From Ornithinimicrobium cavernae (GTDB lineage: Bacteria > Actinomycetota > Actinomycetes > Actinomycetales > Dermatophilaceae): a stretch of 64,000 nt of DNA. Numbering within the stretch: position 1 is the stretch's first letter; each line of letters opens with the position of its first letter. The position numbers and the translations under genes were made by a program. The notes beneath the pieces were generated by a model. The model was not told where the DNA came from. It searched no databases and worked only from the letters and a program-made list of their open reading frames with translations. The stretch lies in the NCBI RefSeq assembly GCF_003121625.1, contig NZ_QDDJ01000002.1, positions 248,001 through 312,000 of the forward strand, in the 5' to 3' direction. Below are positions 34,822 to 43,508 of the stretch, piece by piece.

Positions 34822-35768
34822 TTGTCGTCCTCCTGCGTCAGGCTGCGCCGCGCTCCCAGGTAGGCGTCGATGACGGCCTTGTCACGTCGGATGTCGTCGG
34901 GCCGCCCCTCGGCGATGACCCGGCCCTCGGCGAAACACACCACCCAGTCACTGATGGACATGATGACGTCCATGTCGTGCTCGACCAGGATGATCGTGAC
35001 GCCCTCGTCGCGCAGGGTCTGGATGTGTCCCAGCAGGGACTGGGTGAGGGCGGGGTTGACGCCCGCCATCGGCTCGTCGAGCATGACCAGGTCCGGCTCC
35101 ACCATGAGCGCCCGGGCCATCTCGAGAAGCTTGCGCTGGCCGCCGGACATGGTGCCGGCGAACTCGTCGCGCATGTGCGAGAGGCGGAACCGCTCCAGCA
35201 GCACGTCGGCACGCTTCTGGTTCGACCGTTCCTGGTCGGACCAGAGGAACCGCAGCGGCGCACGCCACAGACTCTCCCCCGACTGGCCGGTCGCCCCGAG
35301 CATGACGTTCTCCAGCGTCGTGAGCCGCATCAGCGCCTTGGTGAGCTGGAAGGTCCGCACCATGCCGAGCCGGGCGATCTTGTGTGCCGCCATCCGGCTG
35401 ATGTCCGTGCCGTTGAACGACCAGCTGCCGCGGGTCGGTGTGTCGAAGCCGCTGACCAGGTTGAAGAAGGTGGACTTGCCGGCCCCGTTGGGTCCGATGA
35501 GCGCTGTGATCGTGCCCCGCTGCACCTCGAGGTGATCGACATCGACCGCGGTGAGGCCGCCGAACTCACGAACGACACCGTCAGCGCTCAGGATCGGGTC
35601 CGGCTTGGCGACGCCGGGCTCGGGCGCGACACCGGTCAGCGCCTCGGCCGCTCGCACGGCGCCCGCTGAGGGCCCCTGAGCCTCGAGCTCACGCTCGACA
35701 TCAATGAGCTCCTCGCGCTCGGCCAGCAGGTCCGGCTCGAGCTCGTGCTGCTCCTGGTCACCGGACAT
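34818..35768 (-). CDS. livG: branched-chain amino-acid-type ABC transporter ATPase LivG
   Basis: Second ATPase of the importer. The 316-residue protein has Walker A GPNGAGKSTFFN, signature MSGGQRKLLE, Walker B VMLDEPMAGVNP and the H-loop VEHDMDVIMSISD, typical of LivG. Before the ATPase domain it has an unusual ~58-residue acidic extension (EQHELEPDLLAEREELIDVE and on) absent from standard LivG; its role is unknown. ATG 35768 lies inside the end of livM (11-base overlap). Confidence 0.94.
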   Translation of the reverse strand: MSGDQEQHELEPDLLAEREELIDVERELEAQGPSAGAVRAAEALTGVAPEPGVAKPDPILSADGVVREFGGLTAVDVDHLEVQRGTITALIGPNGAGKSTFFNLVSGFDTPTRGSWSFNGTDISRMAAHKIARLGMVRTFQLTKALMRLTTLENVMLGATGQSGESLWRAPLRFLWSDQERSNQKRADVLLERFRLSHMRDEFAGTMSGGQRKLLEMARALMVEPDLVMLDEPMAGVNPALTQSLLGHIQTLRDEGVTIILVEHDMDVIMSISDWVVCFAEGRVIAEGRPDDIRRDKAVIDAYLGARRSLTQEDDK

Positions 35769-36747
35769 CGAGTCGCAACTCCTTCTGCTTGCCCAGCAGA
35801 CCGGCCGGGCGGAACATCATCAACAGCATCAGCCCCAGGCCCACAAAGGCAAAGCGGATGGCGCCCACGTCGCTGCTCTCCAGCCAGCCACTCGGGATCA
35901 CTCCGGTGCCGATGGCCTGGCGCAGGAGGGAGTCGAGGAAGGTCAGCAGGAACCAGAAGACGATCGCACCGAGCACCGGACCCATGATCCTGCTCGCTCC
36001 ACCCAGGATCATGATCGTCCAGAGGTAGAAGGTCAGGATCGGCATGAACACGTCCGGGGTGAGGGCCTGGGTGTTGATGGCCATCAGGGACCCGGCGAGG
36101 GCTCCGAGCACACCGCCGAGGATCAGACTCTGCATCTTGTAGCTGAAGATGTTCTTGCCGAGGCTGCGTGCGGCCTGCTCGTCCTCGCGCACCGACCGGA
36201 GCACCCGGCCCCAGGGCGAGTGGATCAGGAGGGCGACCAGCCCGCACGCGAGCAGCGTGCCACCCCACCCGACCGTCATCACCCAGAGGGCGTTGGCCGA
36301 GAAGTTGAACGGCCCCACTACGAAGGGTCCGCTGAACGGGTTGAAGTCGTAGAAGTCGTTGGCGAACTGGGTGATGCCGAAGACACCGCCGGTCAGCGGC
36401 TCGGCCCACTCCGAGCGGTAGATGTAGCGGAGCACCTCGGCGGCCGCGATCGTCGCGATCGCCAGGTAGTCACCCCGCAGCCGCAGGGTCGGCACGCCGA
36501 GCAGAAGCGCGAGGGCGATGGCGCAGGCGATGCCGATGAGGATGCCCACCCAGAGCGGGAGGCCCCAGGCCACGACGGGGACGGCTGTGCCGTAGGCACC
36601 GACGAGCATGAAGCCCACCTGGCCGAAGTTGAGCAGCCCGGTGTAGCCGAAGTGGAGGTTGAGTCCGACCGCGGCGAGCGCGTAGATGGCCGCCTCGGGG
36701 CCGAAGGCCCCGCGGAGGGAGTTGCTGAGGATGCTGAGCAGGTCCAT
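35758..36747 (-). CDS. livM: branched-chain amino-acid-type ABC transporter permease LivM
   Basis: Membrane subunit of the Liv-type importer. The 329-residue protein has about nine or ten hydrophobic segments and the family features LNLHFGYTGLLNFGQVGFM near the N-terminus, the cytoplasmic EAA-like loop (RSVREDEQAARSLGKN) and FMPILTFYLWTIMILGGASR. It lies 13 bases after livH and overlaps livG. Confidence 0.94.
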   Translation of the reverse strand: MDLLSILSNSLRGAFGPEAAIYALAAVGLNLHFGYTGLLNFGQVGFMLVGAYGTAVPVVAWGLPLWVGILIGIACAIALALLLGVPTLRLRGDYLAIATIAAAEVLRYIYRSEWAEPLTGGVFGITQFANDFYDFNPFSGPFVVGPFNFSANALWVMTVGWGGTLLACGLVALLIHSPWGRVLRSVREDEQAARSLGKNIFSYKMQSLILGGVLGALAGSLMAINTQALTPDVFMPILTFYLWTIMILGGASRIMGPVLGAIVFWFLLTFLDSLLRQAIGTGVIPSGWLESSDVGAIRFAFVGLGLMLLMMFRPAGLLGKQKELRLDVR

Positions 36748-36760
36748 GATCTCTCTCCCC

Positions 36761-38140
36761 TCAGCCCACTCGCTCGCGGCGGCCGAGGATGCCTTGGGGG
36801 CGGAACAGCAGGACGAGGATCATGACGAGCAGTGCCCACATGTTCTGCAGGGACGAGGGGAACCACAGCGTGGAGTACTGCGCGATCAGTCCGATCACCA
36901 GGGCCCCGATCATGGCGCCGTAGGCACTGCCCAGGCCACCGAGGATCACGGCGGCGAACATGAGGAGCAGCAGCTGGAACCCCATGTCCGTGAAGACGGT
37001 CTGGGTCAGGCCCAGCATGACGCCGCCCAGGCCGGCCAGGGCACCGCCGAGCACCCACACCATGAGGACGACCCGTTCCACGTTGATGCCGGAGGCGGAG
37101 GCGAGGTCCTCGTTGTCGTTGACGGCCCGCATGGCCTTGCCGATCCTGGTGCGCTGCAGCATGAAGGCGACCAGCCCCATGATCGCGAAGGCCACGAGGG
37201 TCACGGCGATGTCGCGGGGAGTGATCCGGAACAGGCCGAAGTCGAGGGCCTGCTGGACGTTGTACTGGTCGTAACCACGCCGTCGGGAGCCAAAGAACAC
37301 CAGCAGCACGTGCCGGATCACCAGGGCCAGGCCGATGGCGACGATGAACTGCTGGATCAGGCCGGCGCTCTGGCGGCGCATGGGGCGCCAGACGGCCAGG
37401 TCCAGGACGCCCGCCAGGAGAGCAGTCAGGACCATGGCCAGGACCGCCGCCACGATGAGGGGCAGATTGAGGGGGCTCACCGACAGGAAGAAGGCCATCA
37501 CCGCCCCGAACGTCACGAACTCGCCGTGGGCGAAGTTGATCAGTCGGGTCGTCCCGAACACCAGGGACAGTCCGACCGCGGTGATCGCGATGATCGCACC
37601 GAACTTGATGCCCTCGACCGTCAGCTGCAGGAACCGGTCGACGAAGCTGGGGCCACTGGCAACCGGCGCCGAGCCGTCATCGCCCTCGCCGGAGGCGGCG
37701 AGCTGGAAGATCACGCCCTGGTTGGCACCCGGCCGGACGATGACGCCGGTGACGGTCTCGCCGCCTTCTGTCCTGGGTGCCACACCCTCGGGCAGCTCCG
37801 CAGGGTCCAGGGAGGCGCTGTAGGTGCCCGGTCCGGGCAGCGGCACCTCCCACTGACCACGGTCGTCGGTGGTGGCGGTGCCGACCTCGGTGCCGTCCTG
37901 GGTGACTGTGACGGTCAGGCCAGGGATCGGCTGGCGGTCCGGGCCGCGGATGCTGCCGCGCAGTGACTCCGCGGCCTCCTCGGGCTCGGTCGTGGTCTCG
38001 GCGCTGTCCCCCTGGGACGGGACGGCCACCGTGGCGGCCGTTGTCGACGGACTGTGGCTGGCGCCCACGGCGGCCGCACCTGGAACCAGCATCACGGTCA
38101 GGAGCAGCGCCGCGAACAGGGATGTAACGCGGGCGCGCAC
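36761..38140 (-). CDS. livH: LivH-type permease with secreted N-terminal domain
   Basis: Membrane subunit of the Liv-type importer with an added exported part. The 459-residue protein starts with a signal-peptide-like segment (VTSLFAALLLTVMLVPGAAA), a Ser/Thr/Glu-rich linker (25-58), and a ~95-residue domain (59-155: LRGSIRGPDRQPIPGLTVTV, TTDDRGQWEVPLPGPGTYS) resembling carboxypeptidase-regulatory-like/CNA-B beta-sandwich folds. The LivH permease follows from ~170 (GLSLVFGTTRLINFAHGEF). Normal LivH is about 290-300 residues. GTG 38140 has AGGAGG five to six bases upstream. The extra domain should face outside and might contact the binding lipoprotein. Confidence 0.9.
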   Translation of the reverse strand: MRARVTSLFAALLLTVMLVPGAAAVGASHSPSTTAATVAVPSQGDSAETTTEPEEAAESLRGSIRGPDRQPIPGLTVTVTQDGTEVGTATTDDRGQWEVPLPGPGTYSASLDPAELPEGVAPRTEGGETVTGVIVRPGANQGVIFQLAASGEGDDGSAPVASGPSFVDRFLQLTVEGIKFGAIIAITAVGLSLVFGTTRLINFAHGEFVTFGAVMAFFLSVSPLNLPLIVAAVLAMVLTALLAGVLDLAVWRPMRRQSAGLIQQFIVAIGLALVIRHVLLVFFGSRRRGYDQYNVQQALDFGLFRITPRDIAVTLVAFAIMGLVAFMLQRTRIGKAMRAVNDNEDLASASGINVERVVLMVWVLGGALAGLGGVMLGLTQTVFTDMGFQLLLLMFAAVILGGLGSAYGAMIGALVIGLIAQYSTLWFPSSLQNMWALLVMILVLLFRPQGILGRRERVG

Positions 38141-38143
38141 GGG

Positions 38144-38150
38144 TCCTCCT
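38144..38150 (-). promoter_or_regulatory. Shine-Dalgarno fixing the livH start
   Basis: AGGAGGA on the minus strand, just before GTG 38140. It supports starting livH at the signal peptide rather than at a later Met of the permease, so the extra N-terminal domain is translated. Confidence 0.75.
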
Positions 38151-38242
38151 TCGGATCGCTGATCGGGAGTAAACCACACCACCGACCTTCCACGTGCCCT
38201 GTCACGGCAGACGTGTCCGAAGTGTGACCTCTCGGGGCGTCC

Positions 38243-40915
38243 TCAGTGTGCCGCGTCGTGCCAGCTGCGTCCCCAACCGAGGCTGACGTCGAGCGGAACG
38301 GCCAGCTCGATCGCGGCGCCCATCTCCCGGCGCACGAGCTCCTCGACCACAGCCCTCTCACTCGAGGGCACCTCCAGGACCAGCTCGTCGTGGACCTGCA
38401 GCAGCATCCGGGCGGCCAGCCCCTCGTTGCGCAGAGCCTGCTCCACCCGCAGCATCGCGACCTTGATGATGTCGGCGGCCGAGCCCTGGATCGGGGCGTT
38501 GAGCGCCATCCGCTCCGCCATCTCACGTCGCTGCCGGTTGTCGGAGTTGAGGTCCGGCAGATAGCGTCGCCGGCCCAGCATCGTCTCGGTGAAGCCCGTG
38601 CCCCGCGCCTCTGCCACGACGTCCCGCAGGTAGTCGCGGACGCCACCGAACCGGGCGAAGTACTCCTCCATCAAGCCGCTGGCCTCACCGGTGGAGATAC
38701 CCAGCTGCTTGGAGAGCCCGAAGGCCGACAGTCCATAGGCCAGGCCATAGCTCATGGCCTTGACCTTGGAGCGCATCTCGGCGGTGACGTCGGAGGGATC
38801 GACGTCGAACACCCGGGAGCCGACGAACCGGTGCAGGTCCTCCCCGGTGCGGAACGCCTCGATCAGGCCCTCGTCACCGGACAGGTGCGCCATGATCCGC
38901 ATCTCGATCTGGCTGTAGTCGGCGGACAGCAGCTCGTCATAGCCCGCCCCGACCACGAACGCCTCCCGGATGCGCCGCCCCTCCTCGGTCCGGATGGGGA
39001 TGTTCTGCAGGTTGGGGTCGGTGGAGCTCAACCGCCCCGTCGCGGCGATCGTCTGCTGGTAGGTCGTGTGGATGCGCCCGTCGTCGGCCACGGACTTGAT
39101 GAGCCCCTCGGCGGTGATGCGCAGCCGTGTCTTGTCGCGGTGCCGGAGCAGTGCCTCCAGGAACGGGTGCTCGGTCTGGGCGTAGAGACCCGCCAGGGCG
39201 TCGGCGTCGGTGGTGTAGCCGGTCTTGGTGCGACGGGTCTTGGGCAGGGCGAGCTTCTCGAAGAGCACGGTCTGCAGCTGCTTGGGCGACCCCAGGTTGA
39301 CGGAGTCGTCCTCGATGGCGTCCCAGGCCTGCTGCTGCGCCTGCGCCATCGCGTCACCGAACTCGGCCTCCAGCCGCTCCAGGGCAGCCAGGTCGACGGC
39401 GATCCCCACCTGCTCCATGCGGCCCAGGACACCGACGAGGGGCAGCTCGATGTCCCGCAGGAGCTCGGCGCCCTGCACGTCGGCGATCTCGCCGTCGAGC
39501 ACCGCGGCCAGGTCGAGCACCGCCCGCGCGTGCACGAGAGCGGACTGGACGACGGCGTCGTCCTCGCCCAGGTCCAGCTCGAGCAGCCCCTGGTCGGGTG
39601 CCGGGTCCTCGGCCCGCAGCTCGCGCTTGAGGTAGCGCAGCACCAGGTCGGCCAGGTCGTAGGAGCGCTGGTCCGGACGTACGAGGTAGGCGGCCAGGGC
39701 GGTGTCGCTCACCAGGCCGGACAGTGGCAGTCCGCGGGACTCCAGGGCGTGCAGCGGCCCCTTGGCGTCGTGCAGCACCTTGGGGACGTCGGGGTCGGCC
39801 AACCAGGTGGCGAGTGCCGTCTCCGCCGCCTCGTCGAGCTCACCGAGGGTGACGTAGCCGGCGACCTCGGCGGTGGCGAGAGTCACGCTCGTCGCGTCAC
39901 CGGCGCCTCGGGCCCAGGTGCCCGTGACGTGCACCCCCGTGCGCGTGCCGGCGGGAGCGTGCTCCGCGAGCCATCCGGGCAGCTCCGCCGGGTCGATCCG
40001 GGCACCCTCGACCTCGATGCCCTCCTCGGCCTCGTCCTCCACCGGGTCGAGGTAGTCGAAGAGCCGGTCACGCAGCACCCGGAACTCGAGCCGGTCGAAG
40101 ACGGTGTGGATCTCCTCGCGGTCCCAGACGCGTCGCTCGAGGTCCGGCAGGTCGAGGGACAGCTCGAGGTCACCGACCAGCTGGTTGAGGCGACGGTTGC
40201 GCAGGACCCCGTCGAGGTTGTCCCGCAGCGACTGCCCGGCCTTGCCGGTGATCTGGTCGGCGTTGTCGATGATCCCGGAGAGACCGCCGTACTGCGTGAT
40301 CCACTTCGCGGCGGTCTTCGGGCCGACCCCGGGGACTCCCGGCAGGTTGTCGGAGGACTCGCCCACGAGGGCCGCGAGGTCGGAGTACAGCTCCGGGCCC
40401 ACGCCGTACTTCTCCACGACCGCGGCCGGCGTCATTCGGACGAGGTCGGAGACTCCCTTGCGGGGGTAGAGCACCGTGACCTTGTCGCCGACCAGCTGGT
40501 AGGCATCGCGGTCACCGGAGCAGATGAGCACCTCCATGCCCTCCTCGCGGGCACGGGTGGTCAGCGTCGCCAGGATGTCGTCGGCCTCGAAGCCCTCGAG
40601 CGCCAGGTAGGGGATCCGCAACGCGTCCAGGACCTCGCGAATGATCGGGATCTGCCCCTGGAACTCCGACGGCGTCACCGACCTGCCTGCCTTGTACTCG
40701 GCGTAGTCAGCGCTCCGGAAGGTCTGCCGGGACACGTCGAAGGCGACGGCGACGTGCGTGGGGGCCTCGTCGCGCATCACGTTGATGAGCATCGAGGTGA
40801 ACCCGAAGACCGCGTTGGTGTGCTGCCCCGTGCTGGTCGAGAAGTTCTCCACCGGGAGCGCGAAGAACGCACGGTAGGCAAGGGAATGTCCGTCCAGCAG
40901 CAGCAGTCGACTCAC
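38243..40915 (-). CDS. polA: DNA polymerase I
   Basis: Repair and Okazaki-fragment polymerase with 5'-3' exonuclease. The 890-residue protein has the N-terminal FEN domain (LLLLDGHSLAYRAFFAL, SGDRDAYQLV, GVPGVGPKTAAKW), a middle 3'-5' exonuclease-like domain without clear catalytic acidic motifs, as usual in actinobacteria, and polymerase motifs A (LLSADYSQIEMRIMAHLSGD), B (KVKAMSYGLAYG) and C (QVHDELVLEVP). GTG 40915 gives the family start and is preceded by TAGGGT at seven bases, the leaderless layout. Divergent from the thioesterase gene with only 19 bases between starts. Confidence 0.97.
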   Translation of the reverse strand: MSRLLLLDGHSLAYRAFFALPVENFSTSTGQHTNAVFGFTSMLINVMRDEAPTHVAVAFDVSRQTFRSADYAEYKAGRSVTPSEFQGQIPIIREVLDALRIPYLALEGFEADDILATLTTRAREEGMEVLICSGDRDAYQLVGDKVTVLYPRKGVSDLVRMTPAAVVEKYGVGPELYSDLAALVGESSDNLPGVPGVGPKTAAKWITQYGGLSGIIDNADQITGKAGQSLRDNLDGVLRNRRLNQLVGDLELSLDLPDLERRVWDREEIHTVFDRLEFRVLRDRLFDYLDPVEDEAEEGIEVEGARIDPAELPGWLAEHAPAGTRTGVHVTGTWARGAGDATSVTLATAEVAGYVTLGELDEAAETALATWLADPDVPKVLHDAKGPLHALESRGLPLSGLVSDTALAAYLVRPDQRSYDLADLVLRYLKRELRAEDPAPDQGLLELDLGEDDAVVQSALVHARAVLDLAAVLDGEIADVQGAELLRDIELPLVGVLGRMEQVGIAVDLAALERLEAEFGDAMAQAQQQAWDAIEDDSVNLGSPKQLQTVLFEKLALPKTRRTKTGYTTDADALAGLYAQTEHPFLEALLRHRDKTRLRITAEGLIKSVADDGRIHTTYQQTIAATGRLSSTDPNLQNIPIRTEEGRRIREAFVVGAGYDELLSADYSQIEMRIMAHLSGDEGLIEAFRTGEDLHRFVGSRVFDVDPSDVTAEMRSKVKAMSYGLAYGLSAFGLSKQLGISTGEASGLMEEYFARFGGVRDYLRDVVAEARGTGFTETMLGRRRYLPDLNSDNRQRREMAERMALNAPIQGSAADIIKVAMLRVEQALRNEGLAARMLLQVHDELVLEVPSSERAVVEELVRREMGAAIELAVPLDVSLGWGRSWHDAAH

Positions 40916-40922
40916 GCATGAC

Positions 40923-40928
40923 ACCCTA
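40923..40928 (-). promoter_or_regulatory. candidate -10 of leaderless polA mRNA
   Basis: TAGGGT within CCTAGG, seven bases before GTG 40915; no Shine-Dalgarno is present. It sits between two divergent start codons. Confidence 0.55.
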
Positions 40929-40934
40929 GGTCCC

Positions 40935-41348
40935 ATGACTGACACTGATCGACTCCGACCCGATCCGGCGGTCGACACCCTCCTGGACCGGATGGAGATC
41001 GAGATCCTCGAGGCCGCCCCCCAGCGCGTCGTGGGGCGGATGCCCGTGCGGGGCAACACCCAGCCCTACGGGCTGCTGCACGGCGGCGCCTCGGCCGTCC
41101 TGGCCGAGACCCTCGGCTCGGTCGGCTCAGCCCACCACGCGGGCGACGGCCGCATCGCCGTCGGCGTCGACCTCAACATCACCCACCACCGGGCCGTGCG
41201 CGAGGGCCACGTCACCGGCGTCGCCACACCCCTGAGCCTGGGCCGGTCCGTCGCGGCCTACGAGATCGTCATCACCGACGAGGCGGGCCAGCGGGTCGCG
41301 ACGGCCCGGCTCACCTGCCAGGTGCGGGACCGGCCGCCCGGCAGCTGA
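40935..41348 (+). CDS. PaaI-type hotdog thioesterase
   Basis: Hydrolyses an acyl-CoA thioester; the native substrate is unknown. The 137-residue protein has the hotdog fold pattern with PYGLLHGGASAVLAETLGSV (HGG then catalytic Glu), VGVDLNITHHRAVREGHVTG and a final strand ATARLTCQVRD. The family is often found between pdtaR and polA in actinobacteria. Its ATG is 19 bases from the divergent polA start, so the two promoters must overlap. Confidence 0.88.
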   Translation: MTDTDRLRPDPAVDTLLDRMEIEILEAAPQRVVGRMPVRGNTQPYGLLHGGASAVLAETLGSVGSAHHAGDGRIAVGVDLNITHHRAVREGHVTGVATPLSLGRSVAAYEIVITDEAGQRVATARLTCQVRDRPPGS

Positions 41349-41407
41349 ACCAGGCCCTTCGGCGACCCGCACCGAACCCAGCCGGCCCACTCACCGGTGT
41401 GGCGGCA

Positions 41408-41413
41408 TACGCT
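41408..41413 (+). promoter_or_regulatory. candidate -10 of leaderless DUF554 mRNA
   Basis: TACGCT, six bases before GTG 41420; part of a GGCATAC heptamer. It favours GTG 41420 over GTG 41399. Confidence 0.45.
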
Positions 41414-41419
41414 CCGTCC

Positions 41420-42241
41420 GTGGACCTCTTTCCCGGCGCCGGCACCGCCCTCAACATCCTGACCATCCTGGTGGGATCGGTGCTCGGCATGGCCTTCGGG
41501 CACCGCCTCTCCGAGCACACCCGGTCGGTGGTCACCGACTGCCTCGGACTGGTCGTGGTGCTGATGGCCGTCGTGTCCCTCCTCGAGGTCTCCTCCCCCG
41601 CGCTGCAGGAGTATGTCGGACCCGGCGCCCCCGTGATGATCGTCCTGGGAGCGATGTTGCTCGGTGGGATCATCGGCTCGGTGCTGCGGGTCGAGCAGCG
41701 GGTGGAGTCGCTGGCCGGGGTCATCCAGCGGGCCGTCGCCGGACACACTCCGGCCGCCCTCGCCACGCCTCCGGAGGAGCCCGACGACGCGGTCGACGGT
41801 GGGCAGTGGACGCCCGACCACGTCTCGGCGCGGGAGCGGTTCATCGAGGGCTGGCTCACCGCGTCCCTGTTGTTCTGCGTCGGGCCCCTGACCATTCTCG
41901 GCTCACTGAACGACGGCCTGGGTCGGGGCATCGACGAGCTCGCGCTGAAGTCCGTCCTGGACGGGTTCGCCGCCCTGGCCTTCGCGTCCTCGTTCGGCGT
42001 CGGTGTCGCCTTCTCGGCGGTGTCGGTCGCGGTCGTGCAGGGCGCGCTGACCCTCGTCGGGGTCCTGTTGGGGTCGCTGGTGCCCGACGCCCACATCGCG
42101 GCCCTCACAGTCGTCGGCGGACTGCTACTGATCGGGATCGCCCTGCGCCTGTTGCGGATCCGCGACGTGCCGGTGGGTGACCTGCTGCCTGCCCTCGCCG
42201 TAGCTCCCGTGCTGACCTGGCTGGTCGGCGCCCTCACCTGA
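41420..42241 (+). CDS. DUF554 membrane protein
   Basis: Integral membrane protein of the DUF554 (YdfK) family, function unknown. The ~273-residue protein has seven or so hydrophobic segments, with the family features LFPGAGTALNILTILVGSVL at the N-terminus, VMIVLGAMLLGGIIGSVLR, LLFCVGPLTILGSLNDGL and FASSFGVGVAFSA. A hydrophilic loop of about 45 residues (VEQRVESLAGVIQRAVAG to HVSARERF) splits the two halves. GTG 41399 would add seven residues. The last codons and the TGA are copied 23 bases further on (see repeat at 42224). Confidence 0.85.
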   Translation: MDLFPGAGTALNILTILVGSVLGMAFGHRLSEHTRSVVTDCLGLVVVLMAVVSLLEVSSPALQEYVGPGAPVMIVLGAMLLGGIIGSVLRVEQRVESLAGVIQRAVAGHTPAALATPPEEPDDAVDGGQWTPDHVSARERFIEGWLTASLLFCVGPLTILGSLNDGLGRGIDELALKSVLDGFAALAFASSFGVGVAFSAVSVAVVQGALTLVGVLLGSLVPDAHIAALTVVGGLLLIGIALRLLRIRDVPVGDLLPALAVAPVLTWLVGALT

Positions 42242-42268
42242 GGGTCGTCGGCGTCCTCACCTGAGGGT
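42224..42268. repeat. 23-bp direct repeat over the DUF554 stop
   Basis: GTCGGCGCCCTCACCTGAGG at 42224 is repeated at 42247 with one change, so the gene's last five codons and stop exist twice. It looks like a recent local duplication and joins directly onto the 45-bp repeat of the same convergent gap. Confidence 0.8.
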
Positions 42269-42315
42269 AGCGCCCCATCTGGGGGACCGCCGGTCCGGCG
42301 CCCCTCGCCGGCCGA

Positions 42316-42405
42316 GGGGGCTCGACGCCCGTCAGCGGAGGGGGCAGCGCGGGAGCCGAGGGGGGCTCGACGCCCGTCACCGGTGGGGGCAGCGCGGGAG
42401 CGAAG
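42316..42405. repeat. 45-bp direct repeat next to the pdtaR stop
   Basis: Two copies (42316-42360 and 42361-42405) start GGGGGCTCGACGCCCGTCA and end GCAGCGCGGGAG plus five bases; they differ at four or five positions. The second ends two bases before the pdtaR stop. With the 23-bp duplication this takes up most of the DUF554/pdtaR convergent gap. Confidence 0.85.
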
Positions 42406-42407
42406 GG

Positions 42408-43088
42408 CTACTTGGCGGGCATCCCGGAGATGACCGCGTCGGCCACCTCACGCATCGACAGGCGACGGTCCATCGCCGCCTTCTGGATCCACCGGAACGA
42501 CTCCGCCTCGGTCAGCTTGAGCTGCTGCTGCAGCAGACCCTTGGCCCGGTCCAGCCGCTTGCGCGTCTCGAAGCGCTCGGCCAGGTCGGCCACCTCTGAC
42601 TCCAGGGCCTGGCGCTCCTGCCACCGGGACCGTGCGATGTCGATTGCCGGCAGCACGTCGTTGGCGGTGAACGGCTTGACGACGTAGGCCATCACCCCCG
42701 CGTCGCGGGCGCGCTCCACCAGGGCGCGGTCGCTGAAGGCGGTGAGCATGACGACCGGCGCGATCCCGTCACGACCCAGCACCTCGGCAGCGCTGATGCC
42801 GTCCATGCCAGGCATCTTGACGTCCATCACGACCAGGTCCGGCCTGAGCTCGCGTGCCAGCTCGATGGCCTGCTCGCCGTCGGCGGCCTGCCCGACGACG
42901 TCGTAGCCGGCCTCCTCGAGCATCTCCGCGAGGTCGAGGCGGATGAGTGCCTCGTCCTCGGCCACCAGGATGCGGACGGCGGCAGCCGCGGCAGATTCCT
43001 GGGTCTCCTGCTCGTCGTGCTCGGGGGTCGACGGGTCCGGATCCGACTGCTTCGGCGGGCGCGGGACGGGGCGCTCAGACGTTGTCAC
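42408..43088 (-). CDS. pdtaR: ANTAR-domain response regulator (PdtaR type)
   Basis: Two-component response regulator acting on RNA rather than DNA: the C-terminal ANTAR domain binds tandem hairpins and antiterminates transcription in PdtaS/PdtaR systems. The 226-residue protein has an acidic/Pro leader (about 1-38), a receiver domain ([18 protein letters not shown]; phospho-acceptor Asp in [24 protein letters not shown]), a linking helix and ANTAR ([40 protein letters not shown]). The kinase is not adjacent. GTG 43088 is preceded by TAGTCT at six bases, the leaderless layout. It lies beside tRNA-Leu, as in many actinobacteria. Confidence 0.94.
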   Translation of the reverse strand: MTTSERPVPRPPKQSDPDPSTPEHDEQETQESAAAAAVRILVAEDEALIRLDLAEMLEEAGYDVVGQAADGEQAIELARELRPDLVVMDVKMPGMDGISAAEVLGRDGIAPVVMLTAFSDRALVERARDAGVMAYVVKPFTANDVLPAIDIARSRWQERQALESEVADLAERFETRKRLDRAKGLLQQQLKLTEAESFRWIQKAAMDRRLSMREVADAVISGMPAK

Positions 43089-43094
43089 AAGGGC

Positions 43095-43100
43095 AGACTA
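43095..43100 (-). promoter_or_regulatory. candidate -10 of leaderless pdtaR mRNA
   Basis: TAGTCT, six bases before GTG 43088, no Shine-Dalgarno. Confidence 0.5.
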
Positions 43101-43166
43101 ACCCGTCTCCCTGGGTCGCGGCTGACCGGCCGCACCGCGTCCCGTCACGACGGAACGCGGGCGATC

Positions 43167-43252
43167 TGGTGCCGGGAGCGGGACTCGAACCCGCACGCCC
43201 TTTCGAGCAGAGCATTTTGAGTGCTCCGTGTCTGCCATTCCACCACCCCGGC
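43167..43252 (-). tRNA. tRNA-Leu (anticodon CAA)
   Basis: 86 bases including an encoded CCA. The acceptor arm pairs GCCGGGG with the 3' strand TCCCGGC, the discriminator is A, and the T-arm GCGGG-TTCGAGT-CCCGC is perfect. The anticodon stem GAGCA/TGCTC encloses loop CTCAAAA, giving anticodon CAA (43219-43217), which reads UUG. A long variable arm (GCTCGAAAGGGC region) confirms the class II leucine type. Confidence 0.97.
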
Positions 43253-43396
43253 AGGGCGACCGGAACAGCATACCGGCCGACCGGGCCCGTACCTGGCCGG
43301 TGGCGGACACGGTGGTCACGTGAAGCGCACGCCGCTCCGGCGGGCGAGGGCTCCTTCGGTGGGCACCCGGATCAGGCACCCGGATCGCCACAACGG

Positions 43397-43494
43397 CTGG
43401 CAGTTCGCAGACCCGTGTGCGGTGGTCGCCGCATCGGTGCAGGTCAGCGACGTCTGCGCACCGGCACGGGTAGGCAACCTGCGCGAACTGCCAG
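43397..43494. repeat. long imperfect palindrome in the tRNA-Leu/pyk gap
   Basis: Outer arms CTGGCAGTTCGC (43397-43408) and GCGAACTGCCAG (43483-43494) are perfectly complementary over 12 bp; inner arms ACCCGTG (43411-43417) and CACGGGT (43465-43471) over 7 bp; a central GTCGC/GCGAC closes the tip. The whole 98-base element could form a cruciform or a structured RNA. With the 17-bp array at 43509 it is the main content of the 391-base gene-free stretch 43253-43643; the first 140 bases show nothing I can name. Confidence 0.8.
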
Positions 43495-43508
43495 TGCGTA
43501 TGGTGCCC

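Noticed and set aside
38246-40921. 891-codon plus-strand open frame opposite polA
   Set aside because: Mirror of polA codons; no family pattern.
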